NCBI RefSeq assembly: GCF_002293435.1
Contig: NZ_DBDF01000097.1
Location: 1 to 14,153, forward strand
Source of the DNA: Bacteroides sp. UBA939
GTDB lineage: Bacteria > Bacteroidota > Bacteroidia > Bacteroidales > Bacteroidaceae
Reading direction: 5' to 3'
Length of the DNA stretch: 14,153 bases
Part shown: positions 5,967 through 14,045 of the stretch, piece by piece
Layout of the letters: every line of letters starts with the position of its first letter
Position numbering within the stretch: position 1 is the first letter of the stretch
Program-made: the position numbers and the translations under genes
The notes under the pieces: model-generated
Databases searched by the model: none
What the model was told of the DNA's origin: nothing
What the model saw: only the letters and a program-made list of their open reading frames with translations

Positions 5967-8900
5967 TTATCTCATATCTTCAGGTAATAATAAACTGTAC
6001 TTTGCCGGGTCAAAATCCGGTTTCTCCATCTCATGGCGAAGACGCGAACTCTGATTCTTCTTTATCCGGTCAAAGTAATTATTCACCTCACGGGCATTGG
6101 CAAAGTTACGATCACGCCGGTTATACAGGTCAGTGAAATAGGCGCGCATCGCACTTTCTGCTTCAGGAGTAAGAATGAGCTTATCCTTCTTTGCCTTCAT
6201 CATAAAGATTTGTGCCAATTCATCGGGGTTATAGTCCTCGAAGTGGATTACTTTTGTAAAGCGGGATTCCAAACCGGAATTCGTATCAATCCATTGCCGG
6301 ATTTCACGCGGATAACCGGCGGCAATGCAAACCATCTTACCTTTATAATCCAGCAACATCGGCAGAATGGTATTCGTAGCTTCCTGTCCAAAGCTATCGC
6401 TCATCAATGAATAGGCTTCGTCAATAAACAGCACACCACCCACGGCACGCTTAACAAGCCGCGCTGTCTTCTTTGCCGTCTGACCCTGATAGCCTTCCAC
6501 CAAATCCTTGCGGGTTACTTCGAGCAACCGGTTACTGGGCAACACTCCCAAAGCATAGAAAATATTCCCCATAATGCGGGCTACAGTAGTCTTCCCCGTA
6601 CCCGGATTTCCTACAAAAAGATAATGGTCTGCCACTCCCTGGAACTTCTTGCCCATAGCTTCGGCCTTGGCTCGTTCCACCTTGATGTAATCGGCTATTT
6701 CCTTCACTTCGCTTTTCACGCTTGCCAATCCGATCAATTGGTTAAGTTCAGCCATACATTCTTCTTCGTCTATCATCTTCGGCGGATCATACGGTATATC
6801 TTCCGCTTCAATCGTCAGGTAGGTTTCGCGGGCTAATGTCTGTCCGCCGGCACGCAACTGCGTCAGGCGATTGGCGCGCCGATCCTTGGCTTTACCAAAG
6901 AGCTTCACCATTTCGCCGGCATTCCCGAAGTTCTCATCTTTAGAAGTCACCATTTCATCGACAAGTTTAGTCAATACCTCTTCGGCAGAAAGCGTCAGTG
7001 TGTTCCCTTTCTTTTGAACAAGGGAACGGAAAATAGAAATCAACTGGTCTGCCGAATAATCATCAATGTGCAAGAAGCTACTGAAGCGGCGGCGGAAACC
7101 CGGATTGGCATTATTTACAAATTCATCCATCTCAGCTTTATAACCTGCACAGATTACAACGAATTTACCGGCATCTTTTACCATACGGGTCATTAAAGCT
7201 TCTACAGCTTCCACACCTGTTTGATCCTTACTTCCGCCGGCGCTGATTGGCATCAGGGCGTAAGCCTCGTCAATGAAAAGGATTCCTCCCATTGCTTCGT
7301 CACAAGCCTTATCCACAAGTTTGGCAGTTTCATTCTGATAGGTACTGATTAAATGTTTGCGCTCCTTTTCCACCACTTTATCGGTAGGCAGCAAGCCGAT
7401 GGCTTTAAATATTTCACCCAGCTTGCAGGCTATGGTAGTTTTGCCTGTTCCGGGGTTACCGGTCAGGACAATGTGTACAGGAGTTATTTCAGCATCTGCA
7501 ATTCCCATCTCCATCATTTCCCTATCCATCGCGATTTTATTCGCCAGCGCACGTATCTCCGCTTTCACGCTGTCCATACCGACAAACTCTTCCAGTTCGG
7601 CAAGTACGTTGTCGAGGCTCTTGATGTTCTTACTCTCATCTCCTTCGATATCGGCACGGGTCAGCATATACACCATAGACGGGTCGTATCCCGACGAACC
7701 TTTCAACTCCAGCAAGCGCACTCCCTGATTCTTGACGGCACGATCGAGGGCATTCCTCACTTCACGGGCATTACCGAAGTTACGCGTACGTGTCAGGTAC
7801 ATTTTAGAAAAGTAATTAGAGACAAAGGCTTCAGCTTCTTCATCCAGCTTCAACTGCTCTTTTTTTACCTGCCTACGGAAGATTTCCGCCAATTCATCGG
7901 CTTTATAATCACGGAAGTTCACCGTTTCATTGAAGCGGGAAGCCATTCCGGAATTGGAACTCAGGAACTCTCCCATCTCTTTCGTGTATCCGGCGGCAAT
8001 GGCAACAAACTGCCCTCGCCGGTCTTCAACCAATTTAAGCAACGTATCAATGGCTTCCTGCCCAAACTGGTCATTATCACCTTGTTTCAGCGTATAGGCT
8101 TCATCAATGAAAAGTACCCCGCCCATGGCCATATCGACATACTTCTCTACAGCGAGGGCTGTTTGTCCTACATATCCGGCTACCAGTTCTTTGCGGGAGA
8201 CTTCTACCAACTGACCTATCGGCAGGACTTCCAGCGAATTAAGGATGTCTGCAAAGATGCGTGCAATAGTCGTTTTCCCTGTTCCGGGATTACCAAGAAA
8301 CAGAAAATGGTCTTTGACCTCACGCTTAGCGCCTGCACCTTTCCGGTCACGTTCAAAGTCTATCTTATTAATCAGTTTTTGTACGGTAGCCTTGATTTCA
8401 TCGATGCCGACAAACTCTTCTAACTCCGCCATAATCTCGTCATAATTCTTCTGATGGAATTCCTTGCCGGGAATGTCTTCCGGGATGGCGGCCGAAGCGT
8501 TCGGGTCACGTTTAATGGCATTGGCAAATATATCAGCCGCCTTTTTCACAGCCAGGTGCCCGTTGCCAAAGTCGTCTGATTTCTGCCGCATTTCCTGCTT
8601 GAATACGCGCTCCAGCTTGGCGTCCGCTCCTTCATCCAACGTAATCCCGTAACGGTTTTTGAGTTCTTGGATACAAATCTGCTTCAACTCCGCCATGCTG
8701 AAGTCTTTCAGGTCAAAGTAATATTCAAAACGATTACGGACATCAGGATTGGATATAAGAAACTCTTTGAACGCCGATGAAAGGCCGGAAAGAATAACAA
8801 TCGGGTCGTTATTCCACTTATCCATGCAACTGAACAGTTTATCGAGTTTATTGACTTCGTTGGCAGCGCCGGAGGGCAAAAGTTTCTGCACATTCTCAAT

Positions 8901-9302
8901 ACAGAGGATGCCTCCTTTCAGTTCGGAAGTATTCTTCTCCCATTCTTTGGCAAACTCTTCGTAATCCACCGCATCTACTACCCGCATGGAAGGCTTCTTG
9001 ATGATGCCACCGGAGTACAATAACTTCTGTAACACCCCTGCCAGTTTTGTTTTGCCGGTTCCGGTATTTCCTGTAATAATCATATCCATACCGAGGCGGA
9101 TGGAAATGCCGCTGCGCTGCGTACGCAGAGCGAGCGACTCGCAAGTACTTACCAAATCCTGCAACTGGTTTTTTACAGTTTCCATACCTACCAACTCACG
9201 CAAGGGTTCGGTAGCTTTTGTTACCACACCGGCGCCGCACCATTTACAGAAGACGGCGTTTTCACGGTTGGGTTTATTACATTTCGGACAGTTCATAATC
9301 AT
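5967..9302 (-). CDS. Zinc-ribbon protein with four CbxX/CfqX-type AAA+ modules
   Basis: The 1111-residue protein starts with a zinc ribbon (CPKC 5-8, CKWC 19-22), then four AAA+ modules of the CbxX/CfqX (CbbX, SpoVK) family. Each opens with a VG-M/I/L-xxVK-like helix. Module 1 (about 34-270) keeps Walker A GNTGTGKT (78-85) but has CIEN in place of the Walker B Asp-Glu. Modules 2, 3 and 4 have Walker A GNPGTGKT (337-344, 615-622, 898-905) and Walker B FIDEA (398-402, 676-680, 959-963). Modules 2 and 4 carry the pore-loop-like GYVGQTA/GYQGQTA and an SRF; module 3 has TYQNETA and RRRF. The protein likely remodels a partner using ATP. Its start is 9 bp after the kinase stop; Met3 is an alternative start. 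Single-module relatives form hexamers; how a four-module chain assembles is unknown. Confidence 0.93.
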   Translation of the reverse strand: MIMNCPKCNKPNRENAVFCKWCGAGVVTKATEPLRELVGMETVKNQLQDLVSTCESLALRTQRSGISIRLGMDMIITGNTGTGKTKLAGVLQKLLYSGGIIKKPSMRVVDAVDYEEFAKEWEKNTSELKGGILCIENVQKLLPSGAANEVNKLDKLFSCMDKWNNDPIVILSGLSSAFKEFLISNPDVRNRFEYYFDLKDFSMAELKQICIQELKNRYGITLDEGADAKLERVFKQEMRQKSDDFGNGHLAVKKAADIFANAIKRDPNASAAIPEDIPGKEFHQKNYDEIMAELEEFVGIDEIKATVQKLINKIDFERDRKGAGAKREVKDHFLFLGNPGTGKTTIARIFADILNSLEVLPIGQLVEVSRKELVAGYVGQTALAVEKYVDMAMGGVLFIDEAYTLKQGDNDQFGQEAIDTLLKLVEDRRGQFVAIAAGYTKEMGEFLSSNSGMASRFNETVNFRDYKADELAEIFRRQVKKEQLKLDEEAEAFVSNYFSKMYLTRTRNFGNAREVRNALDRAVKNQGVRLLELKGSSGYDPSMVYMLTRADIEGDESKNIKSLDNVLAELEEFVGMDSVKAEIRALANKIAMDREMMEMGIADAEITPVHIVLTGNPGTGKTTIACKLGEIFKAIGLLPTDKVVEKERKHLISTYQNETAKLVDKACDEAMGGILFIDEAYALMPISAGGSKDQTGVEAVEALMTRMVKDAGKFVVICAGYKAEMDEFVNNANPGFRRRFSSFLHIDDYSADQLISIFRSLVQKKGNTLTLSAEEVLTKLVDEMVTSKDENFGNAGEMVKLFGKAKDRRANRLTQLRAGGQTLARETYLTIEAEDIPYDPPKMIDEEECMAELNQLIGLASVKSEVKEIADYIKVERAKAEAMGKKFQGVADHYLFVGNPGTGKTTVARIMGNIFYALGVLPSNRLLEVTRKDLVEGYQGQTAKKTARLVKRAVGGVLFIDEAYSLMSDSFGQEATNTILPMLLDYKGKMVCIAAGYPREIRQWIDTNSGLESRFTKVIHFEDYNPDELAQIFMMKAKKDKLILTPEAESAMRAYFTDLYNRRDRNFANAREVNNYFDRIKKNQSSRLRHEMEKPDFDPAKYSLLLPEDMR

Positions 9303-9311
9303 TTGCTTTTA

Positions 9312-12300
9312 TCAGTTCTCAACAGCTACTTCTGCTTTCTTGAAGTGGAATGTCACTTGTTTCTTCGTTGTATAATTTTCGTAAGTTCCTTCAATAGTAT
9401 CCATTTCATCGGTAGTAAATGAGCCATTATACTGACCGTCGAGCGTACCGTTCCGGTTTACGTCATCAAAATGAATGGCATTCGTAACCGTATTCACGTT
9501 GCCGATTAGCTCTTCGGTCGTGAGGTTCGTATATTGCACGTGTATAGTAGCTTTCAGCCCTTCGGCACCGGCTTTCGTAATATTCAGTGTGGCATTGCGC
9601 CCTTCGAACGTTCCGTTCCATGTACCTTCCAATTTCTGAATCTTTGCATTATTCTGCAGAAAGCGGGAAGCGTCTAATCCAAACGCCGGAGTATATTGCA
9701 CAAACAAATATGCTAACCCACCTACGACTATCATTGAAAGTATGGAACGGTAAGAGAACTTACGGATGCAGTCTTTCAGATAATCGGCATATTTTATGGA
9801 TTCACCACCGATTGAAGATTCGAAATGTGTTCCCACGTTCGCCTTATACGTAAAGTGCAATGGCTCCAATCCTGTTTCTTCAAAGCCAGGCTTCAGTAGG
9901 TGGGCATGTAATCTCCGCTCAACCGGAAGTCTGAGATAGCAGCCTTTTATCAGATAATAAGCCAACAGAAGCAAAAGTCCCGCCAATATGTAGTGTGCAT
10001 AAGGCATTATCAGGTTTAATACAAAATAGATGGCATAGTAGACAATCGCTCCTACGATAAAGCCGACAATTGCACTCCCGATAAGATTCTCAAAATCAGA
10101 AGTCACAAAAATAAGGATACCGAAGATAATGCCCATGGTGACAATAGCACTCATAGAAAAGCCCGGCAATGGATTCTCCGTAAACGGAAGCCCATAGAAA
10201 CACAATACCGCCGCAAAGCCGAAGATAGGAATGAAACACAGTATCCCTAATAAAATCCGCATCGAGGTGAGTATTCTGTAACGTGAGCGTACTCTACGGA
10301 GATTCTTATCCACAAATTTCGTAGCGATACGGAAATTGGAAACATCCGGATCTTTGCTATCAATATTTTCGATGAATTCGAGATATTTCACCGTTTCCTG
10401 CTCATAGGAGAACTTGGGAGACAGGTCTTTTTGCGGATCTTCCTGGAAAAAGACGGTGAGCCAGTCTCTCAGGTATCCATTCTCCAATTCGTTTTTAACT
10501 TCCTTCGATGGAATGGACTTCAAATCATTTAAATCGGTTATGTTTTTGTCGCTGCCTTTAAAATAATAGTAAGGTGAAGCGCCAAGTCCTTTAATCGTTT
10601 TGAATGTAGCCACTCTCCAATCATAAGGTCCGGCCTTGCGGTCATTATCCTTCGACTTAAAATCGAAACAATAATTTATCCACTCAATCTTATCTTCATA
10701 TACTCCCTTGGATTTCAGATAAAAATAGAGACGTGAACCTTTCATATCTGACAGCATCCGAAGAATATAAGTGGCATATTCATGATCGGAGTCGTTGTCG
10801 GGAGTGTTTTTGTAAATCATCAACTGCCGGTTGATGAACTGTGCTACTTGCGTATGGGTGAAGTAATAGTTACTTGCTGTTTCATCCATTTGTAAGACGA
10901 AAGAGACTTTCGGGCTTAAATTATAAAGTACGCCATAAGTGACGGCGGCATCGGATGCACTAAAACCTTTTAGTTGTGTGCGTATCTTTCCTACCAATCC
11001 TTTATCACGTGCCGATAGCCAAATCAGGAAGGATTCTTCCGTCAAATCATTCCAAGAGTCTGTGCTCAATGTGTGTTCATACACATAATGTATAATCTCC
11101 TCCGGTGTTTTACAGCGTCCGAAATCTCCCTTTTCATCGATTAGTTCATAAGGACGGGAGGGGTCGAGCGTATAAATCAGACGCCACAAGGCTTCGCGTT
11201 GACGACCTTTCTTTTTAAATAACGCTACGGTATTATCCGTAAGTTGTTTCAAATCATGTGCATTGAAGAAGAGGAAAAGCGGATCGTTTGAGTTTGCCAA
11301 TGCTGACTGGTAGCTACTGAAATTTTCAACAAGCGACTGAGCAATTTCTTCGGCAGTAGTTCGGGGACGACCTTTAACATCGTAATAGGGCATGTCCACA
11401 TCAAGAATATAACAGGCGGCGTACAGTCCGGCAGTTTGATCCTTGGGATAACGTTTTTCTACGATGTCTTCGGTTTCCGCTGCCAATTCAGGACGCTGAT
11501 TATCATTCAGCCACTTGGTCAGCTTCCCTGTATAGAGGTATTTGATGGCAAGATTCTGATCCTGTCGCATAAAATCGGCCAATTGTTCGGGCGAACGGGC
11601 AATCCGGTTCTTACCGGCATCGAATATGATACTGAAACTACGTTTGCTCTCCTCGCCTACAAAATCACTGAACACATCTTCCCCCTGTGCCCAACGTACT
11701 ATCTCGATGAAACCGCAGCGTTTTTCAGGTTGCGGCACGGTTAACGCTTTTATTAGCTTCAGAGTACGGTCTGATAAATCCGCAGGAAAAGGAAGGTCGC
11801 CTGTACGCTTGCGCTTCATAAGCTCAAACTCTCTTTCCTTGAATTCCTTCTCTCCCATCCAAAGACAAAGCAAGACCATACCGAGCGAATAAAAGTCGCT
11901 CTTTGTGTCAATCTCTACCATATTTTCGCCGGGAACGGTGTAGTACATTTCGGGAGCTGCATAGATGCGGGTACGGGCTTGGTCAGTACGCGCCACGCCG
12001 TTAGCGTCGCATTTCACCGAAATTCCAAAATCACCCAGCAGCACTTGTTTCTGTGTTTCATCGGCAAAGAGGAAATTACCGGGTTTTATATCACGATGGA
12101 TGAAACCATGTTTATGGCAAAAGTCAATAGCAGAAGCCATTTGTTTGGCTATTTCGCAAAGTGTTTTTTCGTCGCCTCTTAGGTTTACTTTATCCATAGA
12201 ACCACCTCTGCAATAAGACATTATCTCATAATGCCTCAATTCACCGGAGACACGCGGGTTATCCCACTGACCATGATCAATGATATCCACTAATAATCCG

Positions 12301-12839
12301 GTGCCTGGAGTTTGTCGGATAATTTCAAGTATCTGATGATTGGGAGGAGGTTCAATGCCCACATAATAGAGTTTAAGGACATATTGCTTCCCTTTATTTT
12401 CAACCAAGAAGATTTGGGCTTCTCCCGTACCATCAGATATTACATCTATTACTTTGTAATTCAACCCTTTAATCAGATATTCCGTATCATAAGAACGGGT
12501 GATGGCCTCAATTTCTTTTTGTTGTTCGGCACGCAGAGTAGCATTTGTGCCTGATTCCTGACGTAACGTTTTATCCTCACCGCCAGTATGCAACGTTTTG
12601 TCGGCGCTTTCCCCGAAACGCAAGGTCTTATCAATATCGGCAGTTGCCGGACGTAAGGTCTTTTCATTATCATCTCCCGGGCGGAGAGCCTTGTCTGCCT
12701 CATTGGCACGAAGAGTTTTATCTGCCTTTAGTATCGGACGTAAAGTCTTATCATCATCCGTACTGCCAGGTCGAACTGTTTTATCATTGTCCGTACTGCT
12801 GGGACGTAGTGTCTTATCACTATCTATCAAATTGCTCAT
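9312..12839 (-). CDS. Membrane Ser/Thr protein kinase with N-terminal DKTLRP repeats
   Basis: This 1175-residue protein has an N-terminal tail (8-104) of about ten DKTLRP-like repeats. A Hanks-type kinase domain (about 125-390) follows: nucleotide-loop region SDGTGEAQ (136-142 region, atypical), Lys156 in VLKLY, HRDIKPGN (248-255), DFG (270-272), AAPE (294-297) and KSDFYSLG (313-320). HRDIKPxN marks Ser/Thr specificity. Residues 400-850 are a long region I do not recognise. About five membrane spans follow (roughly 857-882, 897-914, 922-944, 949-965, 1033-1050). The C-terminal 115 residues are beta-rich (EGTWNGTFEG, GTLDGQYNGSF, IEGTYENY), somewhat lipocalin-like. With the kinase in the cytoplasm, five spans would put this end in the periplasm. 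It lies 53 bp after the zinc-ribbon gene and is the likely signalling hub of the block. Confidence 0.93.
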   Translation of the reverse strand: MSNLIDSDKTLRPSSTDNDKTVRPGSTDDDKTLRPILKADKTLRANEADKALRPGDDNEKTLRPATADIDKTLRFGESADKTLHTGGEDKTLRQESGTNATLRAEQQKEIEAITRSYDTEYLIKGLNYKVIDVISDGTGEAQIFLVENKGKQYVLKLYYVGIEPPPNHQILEIIRQTPGTGLLVDIIDHGQWDNPRVSGELRHYEIMSYCRGGSMDKVNLRGDEKTLCEIAKQMASAIDFCHKHGFIHRDIKPGNFLFADETQKQVLLGDFGISVKCDANGVARTDQARTRIYAAPEMYYTVPGENMVEIDTKSDFYSLGMVLLCLWMGEKEFKEREFELMKRKRTGDLPFPADLSDRTLKLIKALTVPQPEKRCGFIEIVRWAQGEDVFSDFVGEESKRSFSIIFDAGKNRIARSPEQLADFMRQDQNLAIKYLYTGKLTKWLNDNQRPELAAETEDIVEKRYPKDQTAGLYAACYILDVDMPYYDVKGRPRTTAEEIAQSLVENFSSYQSALANSNDPLFLFFNAHDLKQLTDNTVALFKKKGRQREALWRLIYTLDPSRPYELIDEKGDFGRCKTPEEIIHYVYEHTLSTDSWNDLTEESFLIWLSARDKGLVGKIRTQLKGFSASDAAVTYGVLYNLSPKVSFVLQMDETASNYYFTHTQVAQFINRQLMIYKNTPDNDSDHEYATYILRMLSDMKGSRLYFYLKSKGVYEDKIEWINYCFDFKSKDNDRKAGPYDWRVATFKTIKGLGASPYYYFKGSDKNITDLNDLKSIPSKEVKNELENGYLRDWLTVFFQEDPQKDLSPKFSYEQETVKYLEFIENIDSKDPDVSNFRIATKFVDKNLRRVRSRYRILTSMRILLGILCFIPIFGFAAVLCFYGLPFTENPLPGFSMSAIVTMGIIFGILIFVTSDFENLIGSAIVGFIVGAIVYYAIYFVLNLIMPYAHYILAGLLLLLAYYLIKGCYLRLPVERRLHAHLLKPGFEETGLEPLHFTYKANVGTHFESSIGGESIKYADYLKDCIRKFSYRSILSMIVVGGLAYLFVQYTPAFGLDASRFLQNNAKIQKLEGTWNGTFEGRNATLNITKAGAEGLKATIHVQYTNLTTEELIGNVNTVTNAIHFDDVNRNGTLDGQYNGSFTTDEMDTIEGTYENYTTKKQVTFHFKKAEVAVEN
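12531..12821 (-). repeat. Array of about ten DKTLRP peptide repeats in the kinase gene
   Basis: Residues 7-104 of the kinase contain motif copies with the Thr (or its equivalent) at 10, 21, 32, 42, 51, 61, 72, 82, 91 and 101, a spacing of 9-11 residues. The core is [D/E]-K-T-[L/V]-R-P. Copy 5 has Ala in place of Thr, copy 8 has His for Arg, and copy 10 is degenerate (NATLRA). Thr is encoded by all four ACN codons and the Leu, Arg and Pro codons also vary, so the peptide, not the DNA, appears conserved. Confidence 0.9.
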
Positions 12840-12892
12840 ATTTCATATATTTTGATTAAAACGGCTAAACAAACAAGAGGTGTTAAGTTAGG

Positions 12893-13882
12893 TTAATCGT
12901 CTTGATACTCAAAGGTTTGCGCCATAGTCACGACATCTTCATATTTCCACGTACCTCCTAAATGAGGCTTGGCGCATTCGCTTGGTTGATTATGATGGAA
13001 ACTACAGTAGTTACAAACCCAATAAGCAGGCGCTTTCGATACAGATTTACGCAGAACGGGCAGCTTCCGCGCCGAATAATAATTCCGTTGCATTTGCGGA
13101 GTTACATCTCCTTCGGGACGTAGCCGTGCCATAAGCTGCTGCATTTCCTGTAACTTCTCTTTGTAGGATTGTTTTGCTTCGTCAAGCTCTACCTTCTTCA
13201 CATTCAAATTAATCTTTGGCCGCGCCAAAACAGGTTCTTCTATCTTTGGCTCAATTTTGGAGGAAGGGATTTCCTTTGCCGAAGCTACACCTGCAAAGAG
13301 GTCTTTATATTGTTGTATCAGCTTCTTGTCGGCGTCGCTCAGTTCTACCTGAGGAAGTTCAGGCTCGGCATCCGAGGTACTTTCATCAGCAGTACTTAAT
13401 ATTTGATCTTCCAGTTCGGCAAGCTCCTGAGCCAACACCAGCATTTCCTGAAACACAGGGTCATTCTTGGCTTTCTGCATTTCCTGCATCGCCATCTCAT
13501 TTAACGGGTGATTGCATTTCCGGCAGAAACTACGAAAGTTCAATGCCTTACAATCAGGACAAACAATGCCCGTACGCGGATTGCCGCAATCGGGACAAAA
13601 AGAATCATCCGTTTCCATCGGCGAACCACAGAACGAACATAACTCTGCCTGCAATCCCTGACCGCAATGAGAACATATTTCCCAGTCGGGCTGAACCGAG
13701 AGTCCACAACGGGAACAGGAAGTCTCTTTCAACGACATACCGCATTCTTCACAAAATTTATCACCACCGTGACAAGGGGTTCCACAATTGGGGCAACATT
13801 TCGGTTGTTCCAACTGGCTTTCAGAAGGTTTCTGCTGTACCTTCACCTGTTGTTGCGACAATGATTGGGAGTGTTGTTCCAT
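12893..13882 (-). CDS. Multi-zinc-ribbon adaptor-like protein
   Basis: The 329-residue protein is the first gene of the five-gene block. After a Gln/Ser-rich start (1-28), residues 30-123 hold four zinc ribbons: CPNC..CEEC, CSRC..CSHC, CSFC..CPDC and CPDC..CRKC. A charged, mostly helical middle (about 130-260) includes an acidic stretch (160-180) and a Lys/Glu-rich helix (230-254) with coiled-coil character. The C-terminus has a further Cys/His cluster, WVCNYCSFHHNQPSEC (288-303), reminiscent of RanBP2-type fingers but not a clean match. No enzyme motif, signal peptide or membrane span is seen. It is probably a cytoplasmic scaffold, since the FHA and AAA+ proteins also carry zinc ribbons. Nucleic-acid binding cannot be excluded. 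Exact function is unknown. Confidence 0.88.
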   Translation of the reverse strand: MEQHSQSLSQQQVKVQQKPSESQLEQPKCCPNCGTPCHGGDKFCEECGMSLKETSCSRCGLSVQPDWEICSHCGQGLQAELCSFCGSPMETDDSFCPDCGNPRTGIVCPDCKALNFRSFCRKCNHPLNEMAMQEMQKAKNDPVFQEMLVLAQELAELEDQILSTADESTSDAEPELPQVELSDADKKLIQQYKDLFAGVASAKEIPSSKIEPKIEEPVLARPKINLNVKKVELDEAKQSYKEKLQEMQQLMARLRPEGDVTPQMQRNYYSARKLPVLRKSVSKAPAYWVCNYCSFHHNQPSECAKPHLGGTWKYEDVVTMAQTFEYQDD

Positions 13883-13924
13883 AAATATATTCAGATAATA
13901 AGTTGGTGTACCTAATTAAAAATC

Positions 13925-13932
13925 CAAATATA
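13925..13932 (-). promoter_or_regulatory. Probable -7 promoter element for the five-gene block
   Basis: The minus strand reads TATATTTG, matching TAnnTTTG, 43 bp before the start codon of the zinc-ribbon gene. No exact TTTG occurs at the usual -33 distance, so the match is partial. The surrounding 13883-13985 is very A/T-rich and has no coding frame. Confidence 0.5.
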
Positions 13933-14045
13933 TTAATTTATTCGTTCATTTGGTATGTAATTCATAAAAAATATAATAAAATCGTCCTACTACATATCAG
14001 CATGAATAATACAGGCTAACTACTACAGCATGAAATGCAGGATAG

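Noticed and set aside
7353..8423. Long plus-strand open frame (356 codons) opposite the AAA+ gene
   Set aside because: It lies wholly antisense to a clearly conserved AAA+ coding region, and its product has no recognisable domain; it is a by-product of codon bias.
4124..13882. Type VI or type VII secretion locus
   Set aside because: Kinase, PP2C, FHA and CbxX-type AAA+ parts occur in such loci, but no sheath, tube, membrane-core, FtsK/EccC or effector gene is present in the window.
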